Shown in pieces: positions 22,316 through 31,037 of a DNA stretch of 33,987 nt. Every line of letters begins with the position of its first letter. Position 1 is the first letter of the stretch. Origin of the DNA: Claveliimonas intestinigallinarum (GTDB lineage Bacteria; Bacillota; Clostridia; Lachnospirales; Lachnospiraceae); the NCBI GenBank assembly GCA_019115145.1, contig DXED01000037.1, positions 1 through 33,987 of the forward strand, written 5' to 3'. The notes beneath the pieces were generated by a model. The model had not been told where the DNA came from and did no database searches. It saw only the letters and a program-made list of their open reading frames with translations. The translations under genes and the position numbers were made by a program.

Positions 22316-23632
22316 CTATTTCTGAGGCTTGCCAAGTATCGCAAACATATTTCTCTTATAGCTCTCTACCCCCGGCTGGTCGAAGGGGTTGATGGCTCCT
22401 ATATAGCCGCTCACTCCGCAGGCAAACCAGAAAAAGTAGAACAGCTGTCCCAGTGTATATTCGTCCTGTCTGGGAAGGTCTATGCGCATGATGGGGACAC
22501 CGCCCTCCTCATGTGCCGCGATGGTTCCTTCCATTGCCGCTTTGTTGACAAAATCTACCGTCTTATGGGCCAGATAGTTCAGTCCGTCCAGATCCTCCTC
22601 CTCAGCGGGGATCTCCACCGTGCGGGGGGATTCCTCCACATTCATCACAGTCTCGATCAGGATCCTTGCCCCGTCCTGCATGTACTGTCCCATGGAGTGA
22701 AGATCTGTGGTCAGATCCACTGCTGCCGGGAAGAGGCCTCTCTGGTTCTTTCCTTCGCTTTCCCCGTACAGCTGCTTCCACCACTCAGATACATAGTGAA
22801 GGCTCGTCTCATAGTTGGCCAGCACCTCCACAGCCTTTCCCTTTCTGAGAAGGATATTGCGGCAGGCCGCATACCGCACAGAAGGATTTTCTTCATAGGA
22901 AGCTTCCATAACCTGCCTTCTCATGTCTGCCGCCCCCTCAAGAAGCGCATCCACATCGGCCCCCGACACGGCGATGGGAAGAAGCCCCACTGCGGTCAGC
23001 ACAGAGTATCGGCCTCCCACGTCGTCCGGAATGACAAAACAGGTGTACCCTTCCTTGTCAGCCATCTTTTTCAGCGCTCCGCGCTGTCTGTCGGTGGTGG
23101 CGTAGACCCTTTTGGCCGCCTCCTCCTTCCCGTATTTTTCCTCCAGCTTCTTTTTAAAGATGCGGAAGGCTACCGCGGACTCTGTGGTTGTCCCTGATTT
23201 CGAGATCACATTGATGGAGAAATCCTGATCGCCAAGAATGTCCATCAGATCCGCCAGGTATTTGGAGGAATTGGAATTTCCGCAGAAATAGATTTTCGGT
23301 GTCGTCCTCTCGTCGTCGGAGAGGCTGTTGTAAAAGCTGTGGTGTAAAAACTCAATGGCTGCCCTGGCTCCCAGATAAGAACCGCCGATGCCGATGACCA
23401 GAAGCACCCTGGAATCATTTTGGATTTTCCTGGCCGCCTCTTTGATCCTGCGCAGCTCATCTCTATCATATTGTTCCGAAAGATCCATCCACCCAAGGAA
23501 GTCGTTTCCCGCTCCCTCCCGTTTCATGAGACGCTCTTTCGCCGCCTCCGCAGTGGCCTGGAAATTTTTAAATTCTTCGTCAGAGATCCAGTCCCTGACT
23601 CCCTCATCCACAAACTGTATTTGTTCCTTCAT
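22316..23632 (-). CDS. pgi: Glucose-6-phosphate isomerase
   Basis: The 438-residue enzyme has two SIS-fold domains and the Firmicute Pgi motifs: 'LLVIGIGGSYLGARAAIEFLHH' (substrate phosphate region), 'INVISKSGTTTESAVAFR', 'GKNQRGLFPAAVDLTTDLHSMGQYMQDG' with the catalytic region, and 'FDQPGVESYKRNMFA' at the end. It interconverts glucose-6-phosphate and fructose-6-phosphate in the cytoplasm; length and motifs are normal. The ATG at 23632 is 14 bases after the dehydrogenase stop, with AGAAGGAG upstream, so it is translated from the catabolic operon. It may be the cell's main Pgi or a pathway-dedicated isomerase acting on a related aldose/ketose phosphate; sequence alone does not separate these. 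Confidence 0.95.
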   Translation of the reverse strand: MKEQIQFVDEGVRDWISDEEFKNFQATAEAAKERLMKREGAGNDFLGWMDLSEQYDRDELRRIKEAARKIQNDSRVLLVIGIGGSYLGARAAIEFLHHSFYNSLSDDERTTPKIYFCGNSNSSKYLADLMDILGDQDFSINVISKSGTTTESAVAFRIFKKKLEEKYGKEEAAKRVYATTDRQRGALKKMADKEGYTCFVIPDDVGGRYSVLTAVGLLPIAVSGADVDALLEGAADMRRQVMEASYEENPSVRYAACRNILLRKGKAVEVLANYETSLHYVSEWWKQLYGESEGKNQRGLFPAAVDLTTDLHSMGQYMQDGARILIETVMNVEESPRTVEIPAEEEDLDGLNYLAHKTVDFVNKAAMEGTIAAHEEGGVPIMRIDLPRQDEYTLGQLFYFFWFACGVSGYIGAINPFDQPGVESYKRNMFAILGKPQK

Positions 23633-23646
23633 GACACTCTCTCCTT

Positions 23647-24612
23647 CTAACTGTTGACCACGTTGACCGGTTTTCCCTCCGCATACGCCTTCAGATTGTC
23701 ATACGCGCAGTCCATGATCCTCTGTCTGCTCTCCTTCGGCGCCCAGGAAATGTGAGGCGTAATGATGCAGTTTTTCGCCTTCAAAAGCGGATTGTCCCCT
23801 CTGATGGGCTCTGTGGAGACAACGTCCAGTCCCGCCGCGGCAACCTTTCCTGTATTCAGGGCGTCCGCAAGATCCTGCTCTACGACCAGCGGGCCCCGGG
23901 AATTGTTGATCAGGATGACTCCGTCCTTCATTTTGGCAATGTTTTCTTTATTGATGATCCCCTCGGTATCCGGGAAGAGCGGACAGTGGAGCGCGATCAC
24001 ATCCGACTGTGCCAGCAGCGTGTCCAGATCCACATACTCCGCGATCTGTTTTCCCGCCTCGTTCGGGTAAGAGTCGTAGGCGAGTACCCGCATCCCCAGC
24101 GCCTTTGCCAGCCTGCCGGTAGTCTGGCCGATACGCCCAAATCCAATGACTCCCATGGTCTTGCCATCCAGCTCGATAAGGGGATAGTCCCAGTAGCACC
24201 AGTCTTCGCAGTTTTCCCATTTTCCCTCATGCACGGTCCTGTCGTGATGACCAATATGGTGGCAGATCTCGAGCAGCAGCGCGATGGCGAACTGTCCCAC
24301 TGACGCTGTCCCGTATGTGGGCACGTTTGTGACAGGTATGCCCTTTTCCTTTGCGTATGTATAATCCACAACATTGTAGCCTGTGGCCAGCATACTGATC
24401 ATGCGCATGTTCGGACAGGCGTCGATGACCTTCCTGGAGACAGGTGTCTTGTTGGTAAATACAACCTCCGCGTCACCGATCCTTCTGATGATCTCCTCCT
24501 CGTCGTCCACCGGAGTCCTGTCATATACAGTCAGATCACCAAACTCCTTCAGCTTATCCCAGCTCAGATCGCCGGGATTTTCTGTATATCCGTCTAATAC
24601 TACTATTTTCAT
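23647..24612 (-). CDS. D-2-hydroxyacid dehydrogenase, NAD-dependent
   Basis: The 321-residue enzyme belongs to the D-isomer-specific 2-hydroxyacid dehydrogenases, near glycerate dehydrogenase/hydroxypyruvate reductase. The Rossmann loop 'GFGRIG' is at 157-162, with Asp180 ending the second strand, which favours NAD over NADP. The catalytic triad is Arg239 ('NNSRGPL'), Glu268 ('VSTEP') and His287 ('TPHISW'). It reversibly reduces a 2-keto acid to the D-2-hydroxyacid; the substrate is not fixed by sequence. Its ATG overlaps the FGGY kinase stop (ATGA), so they are translationally coupled and probably act on linked intermediates. Confidence 0.9.
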   Translation of the reverse strand: MKIVVLDGYTENPGDLSWDKLKEFGDLTVYDRTPVDDEEEIIRRIGDAEVVFTNKTPVSRKVIDACPNMRMISMLATGYNVVDYTYAKEKGIPVTNVPTYGTASVGQFAIALLLEICHHIGHHDRTVHEGKWENCEDWCYWDYPLIELDGKTMGVIGFGRIGQTTGRLAKALGMRVLAYDSYPNEAGKQIAEYVDLDTLLAQSDVIALHCPLFPDTEGIINKENIAKMKDGVILINNSRGPLVVEQDLADALNTGKVAAAGLDVVSTEPIRGDNPLLKAKNCIITPHISWAPKESRQRIMDCAYDNLKAYAEGKPVNVVNS

Positions 24613-26159
24613 TCAACAAAACTCCCTTGATTGATCCTGTAAAGATCCTTTATTCTCGGATACAGATGTGTGTAGACCTGGTATCCCTTTTCATAGGCGT
24701 CCTTGTTCTCGTCACTGCTTTTGATCACCTTGTAAACGGTCTTTTTCACCTTGTCAGACGCCTCCACCGCATCCTTGTATATTCCGGCTCCCACTCCGGC
24801 CAGCAGAGCTGCTCCCACCGGCGCCGTGTCGTTCATATCCAGGATTTCAATATCCTTTCCTGTGATATCCGCTTTGATATGAGCCCACAGCTCGCTCTTT
24901 GCTCCGCCTCCTATGGAGGAGAATCCTGTCATCCTGTGGCCGGTCACCCGCTCCGCGATCTCACAGAGCTGACGAAGGCCATAACCGCAGCCTTCCATAA
25001 CGGCACGGTTAAAATCCTTTCTGGAGCTTCGCAGGGACACGCCGAAAAACACGCCTCTTGCGTAGGAATCCCACACCGGACTTCTTTCTCCCTGCATGTA
25101 GGGAAGGAATACAACTCCTCCCGCTCCCGGCTCCGACTGGGCCGCCTCCTCATTCATCAGCATAAACGCGTTCCGATTACTGCCTGCTGCCCTCTCGTTC
25201 ATATCACTGCAGAATTTATCCCTGAACCACTGGTAGGCAGCCCCCGTGTAGGACATGGCCCCCTGGTAGATCCAGGTGCCTCTCACCACGTGACAGCGGT
25301 TGATAAAGCTCTCGTCAAAATTCGGCTTATCCACGCAGATCGTCAGGACATCCGTGGTCCCCACAGACTCGCAGGCATCCCCGTTTGCCTTTACCCCGGC
25401 CGCAAGAGTGGCGCAGGGTGTATCGGCTCCGCCGATCACGACGGGCGTTCCCTCCGGAATCCCCATCCTGATCATCTCCTTGTTGATAAGACCGCCCACT
25501 ACATCCGCGGAGTCCATCAGCGGCGGCAGCTTCTCTTTTGGGATTCCTATCCTTTCGCAGAGGTAATCCGACCACTGGCCATCGTGCCCCTTCGCCGTCT
25601 CAAACAGATTGGTGTAGGAGGCGTTGGAGTAATCAATGGCATAGTTTCCTGTCATTTTCTGGGCCATGACCGTATTGACATGGCCAAAGTATTTTGTCTT
25701 CTCGTAGATATCCGGCAGATTTCTCTTGATCCAGAGCATGGAGGTTCCCGAATGGGCTCCGGACATACACTTGTTGGCTGTGATCTCAAACAGCTTCTTT
25801 TCCCCCACTGCATCCAGGATGATCTCAGCCTCCTTTGTGCTTCTCCTGTCGGAATAAATAATAGGATCTACAAGGATCTCCCCGTCTTCGCCAAACGCGG
25901 CCAGCCCCGGACAAAGGCTTGAGATTCCTATTCCGGCGATCTTTCCAGGATCGATCCCCTTTCCCTCGAACAGAAGTCTCATACACTTCAGATAGGCTTC
26001 CCACATGTCCTCCGTGTCAATCTGCACATAGTCCGGTTTTGGCGTGATCAGACGGTAAGAACTGCTGCTGATTCCCAGCAGATTGGCATCTTTGTCGATA
26101 ATCGCCACTTTGATACTGGTCGTTCCCACATCGACGCCGAGTAAATATTCTTTTTCCAT
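24609..26159 (-). CDS. FGGY family carbohydrate kinase
   Basis: The 516-residue kinase has the two-domain FGGY plan. N-terminal 'LLGVDVGTTSIKVAIIDKD' is the phosphate-binding loop. 'IGGADTPCATLAAGV' carries the likely catalytic Asp246, and C-terminal 'GGGAKSELWAHIKADITGKDI', then 'PVGAALLAGVGAGIY', is the nucleotide site. It is closest in style to xylulokinase-like members. Family members phosphorylate polyols, ketoses and sugar acids, so the substrate cannot be named. It lies between an aldolase gene (54-base gap upstream) and the dehydrogenase gene (4-base overlap downstream), so its product is probably the aldolase substrate. The ribosome site (GGCGGGA) is weaker than those of its neighbours. 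Confidence 0.92.
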   Translation of the reverse strand: MEKEYLLGVDVGTTSIKVAIIDKDANLLGISSSSYRLITPKPDYVQIDTEDMWEAYLKCMRLLFEGKGIDPGKIAGIGISSLCPGLAAFGEDGEILVDPIIYSDRRSTKEAEIILDAVGEKKLFEITANKCMSGAHSGTSMLWIKRNLPDIYEKTKYFGHVNTVMAQKMTGNYAIDYSNASYTNLFETAKGHDGQWSDYLCERIGIPKEKLPPLMDSADVVGGLINKEMIRMGIPEGTPVVIGGADTPCATLAAGVKANGDACESVGTTDVLTICVDKPNFDESFINRCHVVRGTWIYQGAMSYTGAAYQWFRDKFCSDMNERAAGSNRNAFMLMNEEAAQSEPGAGGVVFLPYMQGERSPVWDSYARGVFFGVSLRSSRKDFNRAVMEGCGYGLRQLCEIAERVTGHRMTGFSSIGGGAKSELWAHIKADITGKDIEILDMNDTAPVGAALLAGVGAGIYKDAVEASDKVKKTVYKVIKSSDENKDAYEKGYQVYTHLYPRIKDLYRINQGSFVE

Positions 26160-26213
26160 ACAACATCCCGCCTGTAAAATTTTCCTTTAAAACTTAAAAT
26201 TGATTGTGTCTAA

Positions 26214-27059
26214 TTAAAACTGATCGTAGTTCTTATCGTTCTCAAGCTGTGCCAGCAGCTCTTTTGCCTCTTTTACGCTGTACCCCTCATGGATCATATA
26301 TCTCAGGGCGATGACAAGGGCTGTTACATCCTTGTAATCCCATACAAAACGTCCCATTGTAACTCCACCTACTCCGCAGTCCATGGCGTCACGAGTCATC
26401 TGAAGGTAATCATCCAGTGTCTTGCAGGCATCGCCGCCCTGGATCACCACGCGGAAGGAGGAGGGCACGCAGGCGATTACTTTGGCCATGCTGTCAGGGT
26501 CTCCTGTATAGGTTGTCTTCACAACATCCATTCCAAGCTCGCAGGCGCTTCTCACACAGTAAGCGATATTCTCCCATGCGGTTCTCTTGTCAACCGGAAC
26601 GCTCTCTCCCTTTGGATAAACATGTCCGATCAGAGGCATACCCATCTTGTCGCAATAGTCAGACACCTCGCCGATACGCTCGAACTGCTCGTTCTGGAAA
26701 TCGCCCAGTGTCATAGCTCCCATAGATACAGCGTCAGCGCCCATTCTGATAGCAGCGTCCACAGATCCGAAAACGATATCATTTGTCGGAGCTGTCGGGG
26801 AATAGTTGGAGATTTTCTGCAGTACGGAAATTCCGGATCCAACGTGAGGTCCCCAGCATCTCTCCTGAATTCCCTTTGTCATTGTCATAGCGTCCGGTCT
26901 TCCGGCAACAATCTTGTCAATAGCTCCCTGGATATCGTGAATACCAGTCATCGGTGCAATTCCCCTTGAAATTGCGTGATCCACTGTGATCGCCATCATT
27001 TTATTGCTCTTCGGATTTACAAGTCTCGCAAGTCTTACTTCTTTTCCCATCATTGCCAT
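26214..27059 (-). CDS. DhnA-type class I aldolase (LsrF/FbaB-like)
   Basis: The 281-residue TIM-barrel protein matches the DeoC/LacD/FbaB superfamily, DhnA branch. 'MAITVDHAI' with Asp27 opens the barrel. 'DVVKTTYTGD' holds Lys181, the expected Schiff-base lysine, and 'VVIQGG' and 'GVGGVTMGRFVW' form the phosphate-binding end. Family members cleave or form ketose phosphates (fructose-1,6-bisphosphate aldolase IA) or handle related compounds (LsrF, shikimate-pathway enzymes in archaea). In this operon a retro-aldol cleavage of a phosphorylated ketose or keto acid is the natural reading. AAGGAG lies ten bases before the ATG at 27059; ATGs two and three codons further in are alternatives. It follows the alcohol dehydrogenase gene after 93 bases. 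Confidence 0.88.
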   Translation of the reverse strand: MAMMGKEVRLARLVNPKSNKMMAITVDHAISRGIAPMTGIHDIQGAIDKIVAGRPDAMTMTKGIQERCWGPHVGSGISVLQKISNYSPTAPTNDIVFGSVDAAIRMGADAVSMGAMTLGDFQNEQFERIGEVSDYCDKMGMPLIGHVYPKGESVPVDKRTAWENIAYCVRSACELGMDVVKTTYTGDPDSMAKVIACVPSSFRVVIQGGDACKTLDDYLQMTRDAMDCGVGGVTMGRFVWDYKDVTALVIALRYMIHEGYSVKEAKELLAQLENDKNYDQF

Positions 27060-27152
27060 TGTTCATACACTCCTTTTTCTTATATCTATTATTTACATTT
27101 TATGGCTTCCGGATATAGTTCCGGGTTGGCAAGCTTTTTGGCTACCGTTCAT

Positions 27153-28193
27153 TTATGGTTCGATCTCCACCTTCAGGTCCGCTCCGCTCTTTACAGCTTC
27201 GTAGGCCTTCTGGAAATCTTCTATTTTAAATACGTTTGTGATGATCGGCTTCATATCTACCGCTCCGCTCATGACCATCTGGGCCGCCTCCTGGTAGTCC
27301 TGGCGCCTGTAGGCGCTGGAGCCGCACATCTTAATCTCACCGTAGTGGATCAGGTTCGGATCAATTTCTGCTTTCACACCTTTTGTAAATCCGGCGAACA
27401 GGCAGATGCTTCCATTCTTTCTGACAAGCTCGATGCTTGGATTGACCAGAGCCGGGATGCCGATAGCGACAATGACAACGTCCGCTCCCACGCCGTTTGT
27501 CTCACTCATCACGATTCCCTTTAAATCTTCATTTGCCGAGTCTACAACGATATCCGCTCCGCACTCAAGAGCCTTGCCGCGGCGGAACTCATTCAGCTCA
27601 CTGACGATGACCTTCCGGGCGCCTGCTGCCTTTGCCAGCAGGGTATGCATCAGTCCGATAGGACCTGCCCCAACGATCACAACTACATCGTTGAATTTCA
27701 CCCCTGCGTTTCTCTGCCCTCTCAGACAGCAGGAGAGAGGTTCGATCAGGGCTCCTTCTCCATAGGAAATATTATCAGTAAGTTTTACTACATTTCCGCC
27801 CCTGATTGCCACCTCCGGAATAAATACATACTCCGCAAATCCTCCGTCAAACTCGTAGCCGATGGCCTGTCTGTGGAGACATACATTGTCGTGGCCGCTG
27901 ATGCACATCGCGCATGTGCCGTCCGGGATTACATTCTCCACAGCGACTCTGTCGCCAACGGAATATCCCTCGACCTCTGCCCCCACTTCACAGATCACGC
28001 CGCTGATCTCATGTCCGATAATGTGTCCGTAGCGCACATCCTTTGTCTTTTTTCCTTCAAGAATTCTTATATCTGTGCCACAGATTGCTGTCCTCTTCAT
28101 CTCCAACAGCATATCTCTCGGACCAATCTGCGGCTTCGGATAATCTTCTACCGCAGTAAAGTCATTTGGGCCGTTTAAAACTACTGCTTTCAT
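27153..28193 (-). CDS. Zinc-dependent medium-chain alcohol dehydrogenase (polyol dehydrogenase-like)
   Basis: The 346-residue enzyme is an NAD(P)-dependent MDR alcohol dehydrogenase in the sorbitol/threonine dehydrogenase style. Catalytic zinc ligands are Cys38 ('AICGTD') and His61-Glu62 ('IGHEISG'), with Glu151 after them. The Rossmann loop 'GAGPIG' is at 175-180. The structural zinc site has only three Cys (94, 97, 105): the first position is Asp91. It probably oxidises a secondary hydroxyl of a polyol or sugar acid to a ketone, as the first step of the pathway. It is the first gene of the operon, with AGGAGG before the ATG and a strong promoter with repeat half-sites upstream. Confidence 0.92.
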   Translation of the reverse strand: MKAVVLNGPNDFTAVEDYPKPQIGPRDMLLEMKRTAICGTDIRILEGKKTKDVRYGHIIGHEISGVICEVGAEVEGYSVGDRVAVENVIPDGTCAMCISGHDNVCLHRQAIGYEFDGGFAEYVFIPEVAIRGGNVVKLTDNISYGEGALIEPLSCCLRGQRNAGVKFNDVVVIVGAGPIGLMHTLLAKAAGARKVIVSELNEFRRGKALECGADIVVDSANEDLKGIVMSETNGVGADVVIVAIGIPALVNPSIELVRKNGSICLFAGFTKGVKAEIDPNLIHYGEIKMCGSSAYRRQDYQEAAQMVMSGAVDMKPIITNVFKIEDFQKAYEAVKSGADLKVEIEP

Positions 28194-28230
28194 GTTTCTT
28201 CCTCCTACATATGTATTTCTTCTGTAATTG

Positions 28231-28280
28231 ATACTAGCACAAATGTAGTAATTTTACAACATCATTTTCAAAATTTACTA
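28231..28280 (-). promoter_or_regulatory. Promoter and candidate regulator-binding repeats of the catabolic operon
   Basis: TTGTAA (complement of 28254-28259) and TAGTAT (complement of 28231-28236) are 17 bases apart, with TGC before the -10. Half-sites TACTA/TAGTA recur at 28232-28236, 28246-28250 and 28276-28280. The outer pair extends to the inverted repeat TAGTAATTTT (28246-28255) / AAAATTTACTA (28270-28280), with one extra base in one arm. These flank the promoter and are good candidates for the RpiR-type regulator. Confidence 0.7.
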
Positions 28281-28389
28281 ATCTGCACAGTTTTATATCT
28301 CAGTTTTTCCCGTGTTTTTGTCTATTTATTACATTTTGCTGCTGATTTCCCCTGTTTTAGAATTTAGTTTTTTTACTTCTTTTAGATAT

Positions 28390-28428
28390 AAAAAAAGAAA
28401 CACTACATTTTTTATGATGTAGCGTTTC
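28390..28428 (-). terminator. Terminator of the RpiR-type regulator gene
   Basis: A 12-bp stem (28397-28408 with 28417-28428, one G-T pair on the minus strand) is followed by seven T. It ends the regulator transcript before the operon promoter, so the operon is transcribed separately. Confidence 0.9.
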
Positions 28429-28439
28429 CTTTTTATATC

Positions 28440-29297
28440 CTATTCCTTATCGGAAGAAGTGGAGAGCCGAGTGGCGCTCATCGCCTCCAGCGATCTGTCA
28501 TAATTTCGGAAAGCCATGATCGCCACCAGACAGTCGAGCACAGCTAGCTGCGCCAGTCTCACGCTGAAGGACTCTGACTCAAAGATCGTCTTCTCACTCA
28601 CCGTGTACAGGCTCAGATCCGCCTGCTCCTCCAGAATATTTTTTGCTTTGGTTGTCAGAGTAATGATCCTTGCCCCGTTTCCATGGGCAATCTCCACTAC
28701 CCGGGCCGTATGCCTGTTGCCCCCGGAGGCGGAAATCGCCAGGAGAACATCCCCCTTTCCAAGAAGCGAAGCCGTCATAAGCTGCAGATCCTTATCTTCA
28801 TTTACCAGAGAAAACACTCCGATCTTCAGGAGCTTGTGCTGGAGATCCTTTGCGACAATACTGCTTCCCCCGGTTCCCACGATCATGATTTTCCTGGCAG
28901 AAAGCATATCTTCCGCAGCCTGTTCGACCACCTCCACGTTCATCTCCATACTAGTCTGCTGCAGCGCGGAGTTTTCTATAGAGAAAATCTTACTGCATAT
29001 TTCCGAGGGACTGTCCTGGGCCGTCAGACTGGAATTATAAAGCTTAGGCGCGGGCACGCTCTCCAGCGCGGCATTGATCTTATACTCCTGAAAGCCCACA
29101 TAGCCGATGCTTTTACAGAAACGAACAATAGACGCATCGCTGACGCCTATCTCTTCCGCCAGCTCCAGCAGTGTGCTGTGCAGTGTCTTTTCGAAATTTT
29201 TCAAAAAGTAGTCGGCGATTTTTCTCTCCGCCTTCTTAGTGTGCTCCCCCTCCAGCTTTTCGATCAGCCTCTCCTTACATCCCTTTTTATCGTTCAT
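28440..29297 (-). CDS. MurR/RpiR family transcriptional regulator
   Basis: The 285-residue protein has the RpiR plan. The N-terminal helix-turn-helix covers about residues 15-80: 'KKAERKIADYFLKNFEKTL' leads into 'LAEEIGVSDASIVRFCKSIGY'. The C-terminal SIS sugar-phosphate domain covers about 120-255, with 'IMIVGTGGSSIVAKDLQHKL' and 'LLAISASGGNRHTARVVEIA'. Such regulators bind a phosphosugar made by the pathway they control. It is encoded just upstream of the catabolic operon on the same strand but separated by a terminator, so it most likely controls that operon from the TACTA/TAGTA repeats. It may also act on the divergent sodium symporter gene. AGGTGG lies before the ATG. Confidence 0.93.
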   Translation of the reverse strand: MNDKKGCKERLIEKLEGEHTKKAERKIADYFLKNFEKTLHSTLLELAEEIGVSDASIVRFCKSIGYVGFQEYKINAALESVPAPKLYNSSLTAQDSPSEICSKIFSIENSALQQTSMEMNVEVVEQAAEDMLSARKIMIVGTGGSSIVAKDLQHKLLKIGVFSLVNEDKDLQLMTASLLGKGDVLLAISASGGNRHTARVVEIAHGNGARIITLTTKAKNILEEQADLSLYTVSEKTIFESESFSVRLAQLAVLDCLVAIMAFRNYDRSLEAMSATRLSTSSDKE

Positions 29298-29342
29298 GGT
29301 TTACCCACCTCATTCTCTCTGTATTCTGATGTCTTTTCTATT

Positions 29343-29371
29343 ATCTTAATAAAAAAGCAATTTTTTTACAA
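29343..29371 (-). promoter_or_regulatory. Promoter of the RpiR-type regulator gene
   Basis: TTGTAA (complement of 29366-29371) and TAAGAT (complement of 29343-29348) are 17 bases apart. The -35 and its flank (GTTGTAAAA) are the same as at the catabolic operon promoter, which could reflect shared binding. Confidence 0.6.
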
Positions 29372-29408
29372 CCCTTTCATTTCCCCGAATTCCTATATTT
29401 CCTCCCGG

Positions 29409-29437
29409 TTGACAATCCCCCTCTCTTTCCTTAGAAT
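29409..29437 (+). promoter_or_regulatory. Promoter of the sodium symporter gene
   Basis: Consensus TTGACA (29409-29414) is 17 bases from TAGAAT (29432-29437), about 36 bases before the ATG. It diverges from the regulator promoter. Confidence 0.85.
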
Positions 29438-29473
29438 ATAGTAGATGAGAGTGTGGAAATTGAGGTTTTTTAC

Positions 29474-30940
29474 ATGAAACGAGAAAAATTTTCCTCCCGG
29501 CTTGGCTTTGTTCTCATAAGCGCCGGGTGCGCCATCGGACTTGGTAACGTATGGCGCTTTCCTTACATCACAGGACAGTACGGGGGAGCTGCCTTTGTGA
29601 TCATCTATCTGATATTCCTTGCCATCCTGGGCCTGCCCATCATGACAATGGAATTCTCTGTGGGACGGGCCTCCCAGAAGTCCGCCGCAAAGTCCTTTGA
29701 GGTTCTGGAGCCTGCCGGAACAAAATGGCACTGGACCAAGCTGATTCCCCTGATCGGCAACTACATGCTCATGATGTACTACACCACTGTAGGAGGATGG
29801 ACGCTGGCCTATTTCTGGAAAATGGCCTCCGGCTCCATGGCCCACATGGACACCGCCCAGGTGGGAAACGCCTTTAGCGAGCTGCTGGCTGATCCCGCCC
29901 AGCAGGTGGGTTGGATGCTGGCTGTCACGGTCATCGGATTCCTCATCTGCTCCCGTGGACTCAAGGGCGGCGTTGAAAGAATATCCAAGTACATGATGGG
30001 ACTTTTGTTTATCATCCTGATCGTGCTTGTGATACACAGCTTTTTCCTGGATGGAGCAAAGGAGGGACTTTCCTTCTACCTGATACCGGATTTTAAGACT
30101 GCGCTTGAAAATTATTCTCTCGGTGAGATCCTGTTCGCTGCCCTGGGGCAGTCCTTCTTCACCCTGAGCCTTGGGATCGGCGCGCTGGCGATCTTCGGAA
30201 GCTATATTGATAAACAGCACTCTCTCGTTTCCGAAAGTCTGAACGTAGTCATCCTGGACACCACCGTAGCCTTTTTGTCCGGACTTGTCATCTTCCCGGC
30301 CTGCTTTACCTACAACGTGGATGCGGGAAGCGGACCAAGCCTGATCTTCGTGACCCTGCCCCAGACCTTCAGTGAGATGGCCGGAGGACGCCTGTGGGGC
30401 GCTCTGTTCTTCATGTTCCTGGCATTTGCCGCCCTGACCACAGTCATTGCGGTCTTTGAAAATATCATCGCCTTTGCCATGGATTTTGGATGGCCCCGGA
30501 AGAAGGCTGTTCTCGTAAATATTATCGCCATCATGATCCTGTCTCTGCCCTGCGCTCTGGGCTTCAATGTGCTCAGCGGCTTCCAGCCCTTCGGAGCGGG
30601 CTCCACAGTTCAGGATCTGGAGGACTTTATCCTGTCCAACACCCTCCTGCCCCTTGGCTCCCTTCTGTACCTTCTGTTCTGTACAAGCCGGTACGCCTGG
30701 GGATGGGACAATTACTACAAGGAAGTAAACAGCGGAAAGGGGCTGAAGCTGCCAAAATGGACAAAGGGATACCTGACCTATATCCTTCCGCTTATCATTA
30801 TTTTCATATTGATACAGGGATTTATTGAGAAGCTGGGCTTCCCGGCAAATTATCTGCTCCCGGCCCTCTGCCTAATCTATCCTCTGTACCTGCTTGTGCA
30901 GGCCCGGATCGTATACCGGAAATCCCGCGGACAGCGCTGA
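29474..30940 (+). CDS. Sodium-dependent transporter, NSS/SNF family
   Basis: The 488-residue membrane protein has the LeuT-type NSS layout. The unwound first helix 'GFVLISAGCAIGLGNVWRFP' carries the sodium and substrate site. 'GLPIMTMEFSVGRAS' follows, and 'ALGQSFFTLSLGIGALAIFGSY' is helix 6. Bacterial members import amino acids or related amines with Na+; the substrate cannot be named. The ATG at 29474 is chosen for GAGG eight bases upstream, ahead of a GTG 21 bases earlier. It has a near-consensus promoter. No clear terminator follows, so the zinc-ribbon gene 97 bases downstream may be cotranscribed. Confidence 0.93.
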   Translation: MKREKFSSRLGFVLISAGCAIGLGNVWRFPYITGQYGGAAFVIIYLIFLAILGLPIMTMEFSVGRASQKSAAKSFEVLEPAGTKWHWTKLIPLIGNYMLMMYYTTVGGWTLAYFWKMASGSMAHMDTAQVGNAFSELLADPAQQVGWMLAVTVIGFLICSRGLKGGVERISKYMMGLLFIILIVLVIHSFFLDGAKEGLSFYLIPDFKTALENYSLGEILFAALGQSFFTLSLGIGALAIFGSYIDKQHSLVSESLNVVILDTTVAFLSGLVIFPACFTYNVDAGSGPSLIFVTLPQTFSEMAGGRLWGALFFMFLAFAALTTVIAVFENIIAFAMDFGWPRKKAVLVNIIAIMILSLPCALGFNVLSGFQPFGAGSTVQDLEDFILSNTLLPLGSLLYLLFCTSRYAWGWDNYYKEVNSGKGLKLPKWTKGYLTYILPLIIIFILIQGFIEKLGFPANYLLPALCLIYPLYLLVQARIVYRKSRGQR

Positions 30941-31037
30941 TTTCTTATCGATATTGATTAGCTATCAATCGTCCATGGATAATGGATGATCCATGCACCG
31001 CCACTTCCCGGCGCTTTGAAAGGTGGAAAAACATATT
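30941..31037 (+). other. Short intergenic region with two inverted repeats
   Basis: ATTGAT/ATCAAT, with a 5-base TAGCT loop, occurs near 30954-30970. CATGGAT (30974-30980) pairs with ATCCATG (30989-30995). No T run follows either, so neither is called a terminator; they may be leader structures for the next gene. Confidence 0.35.
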
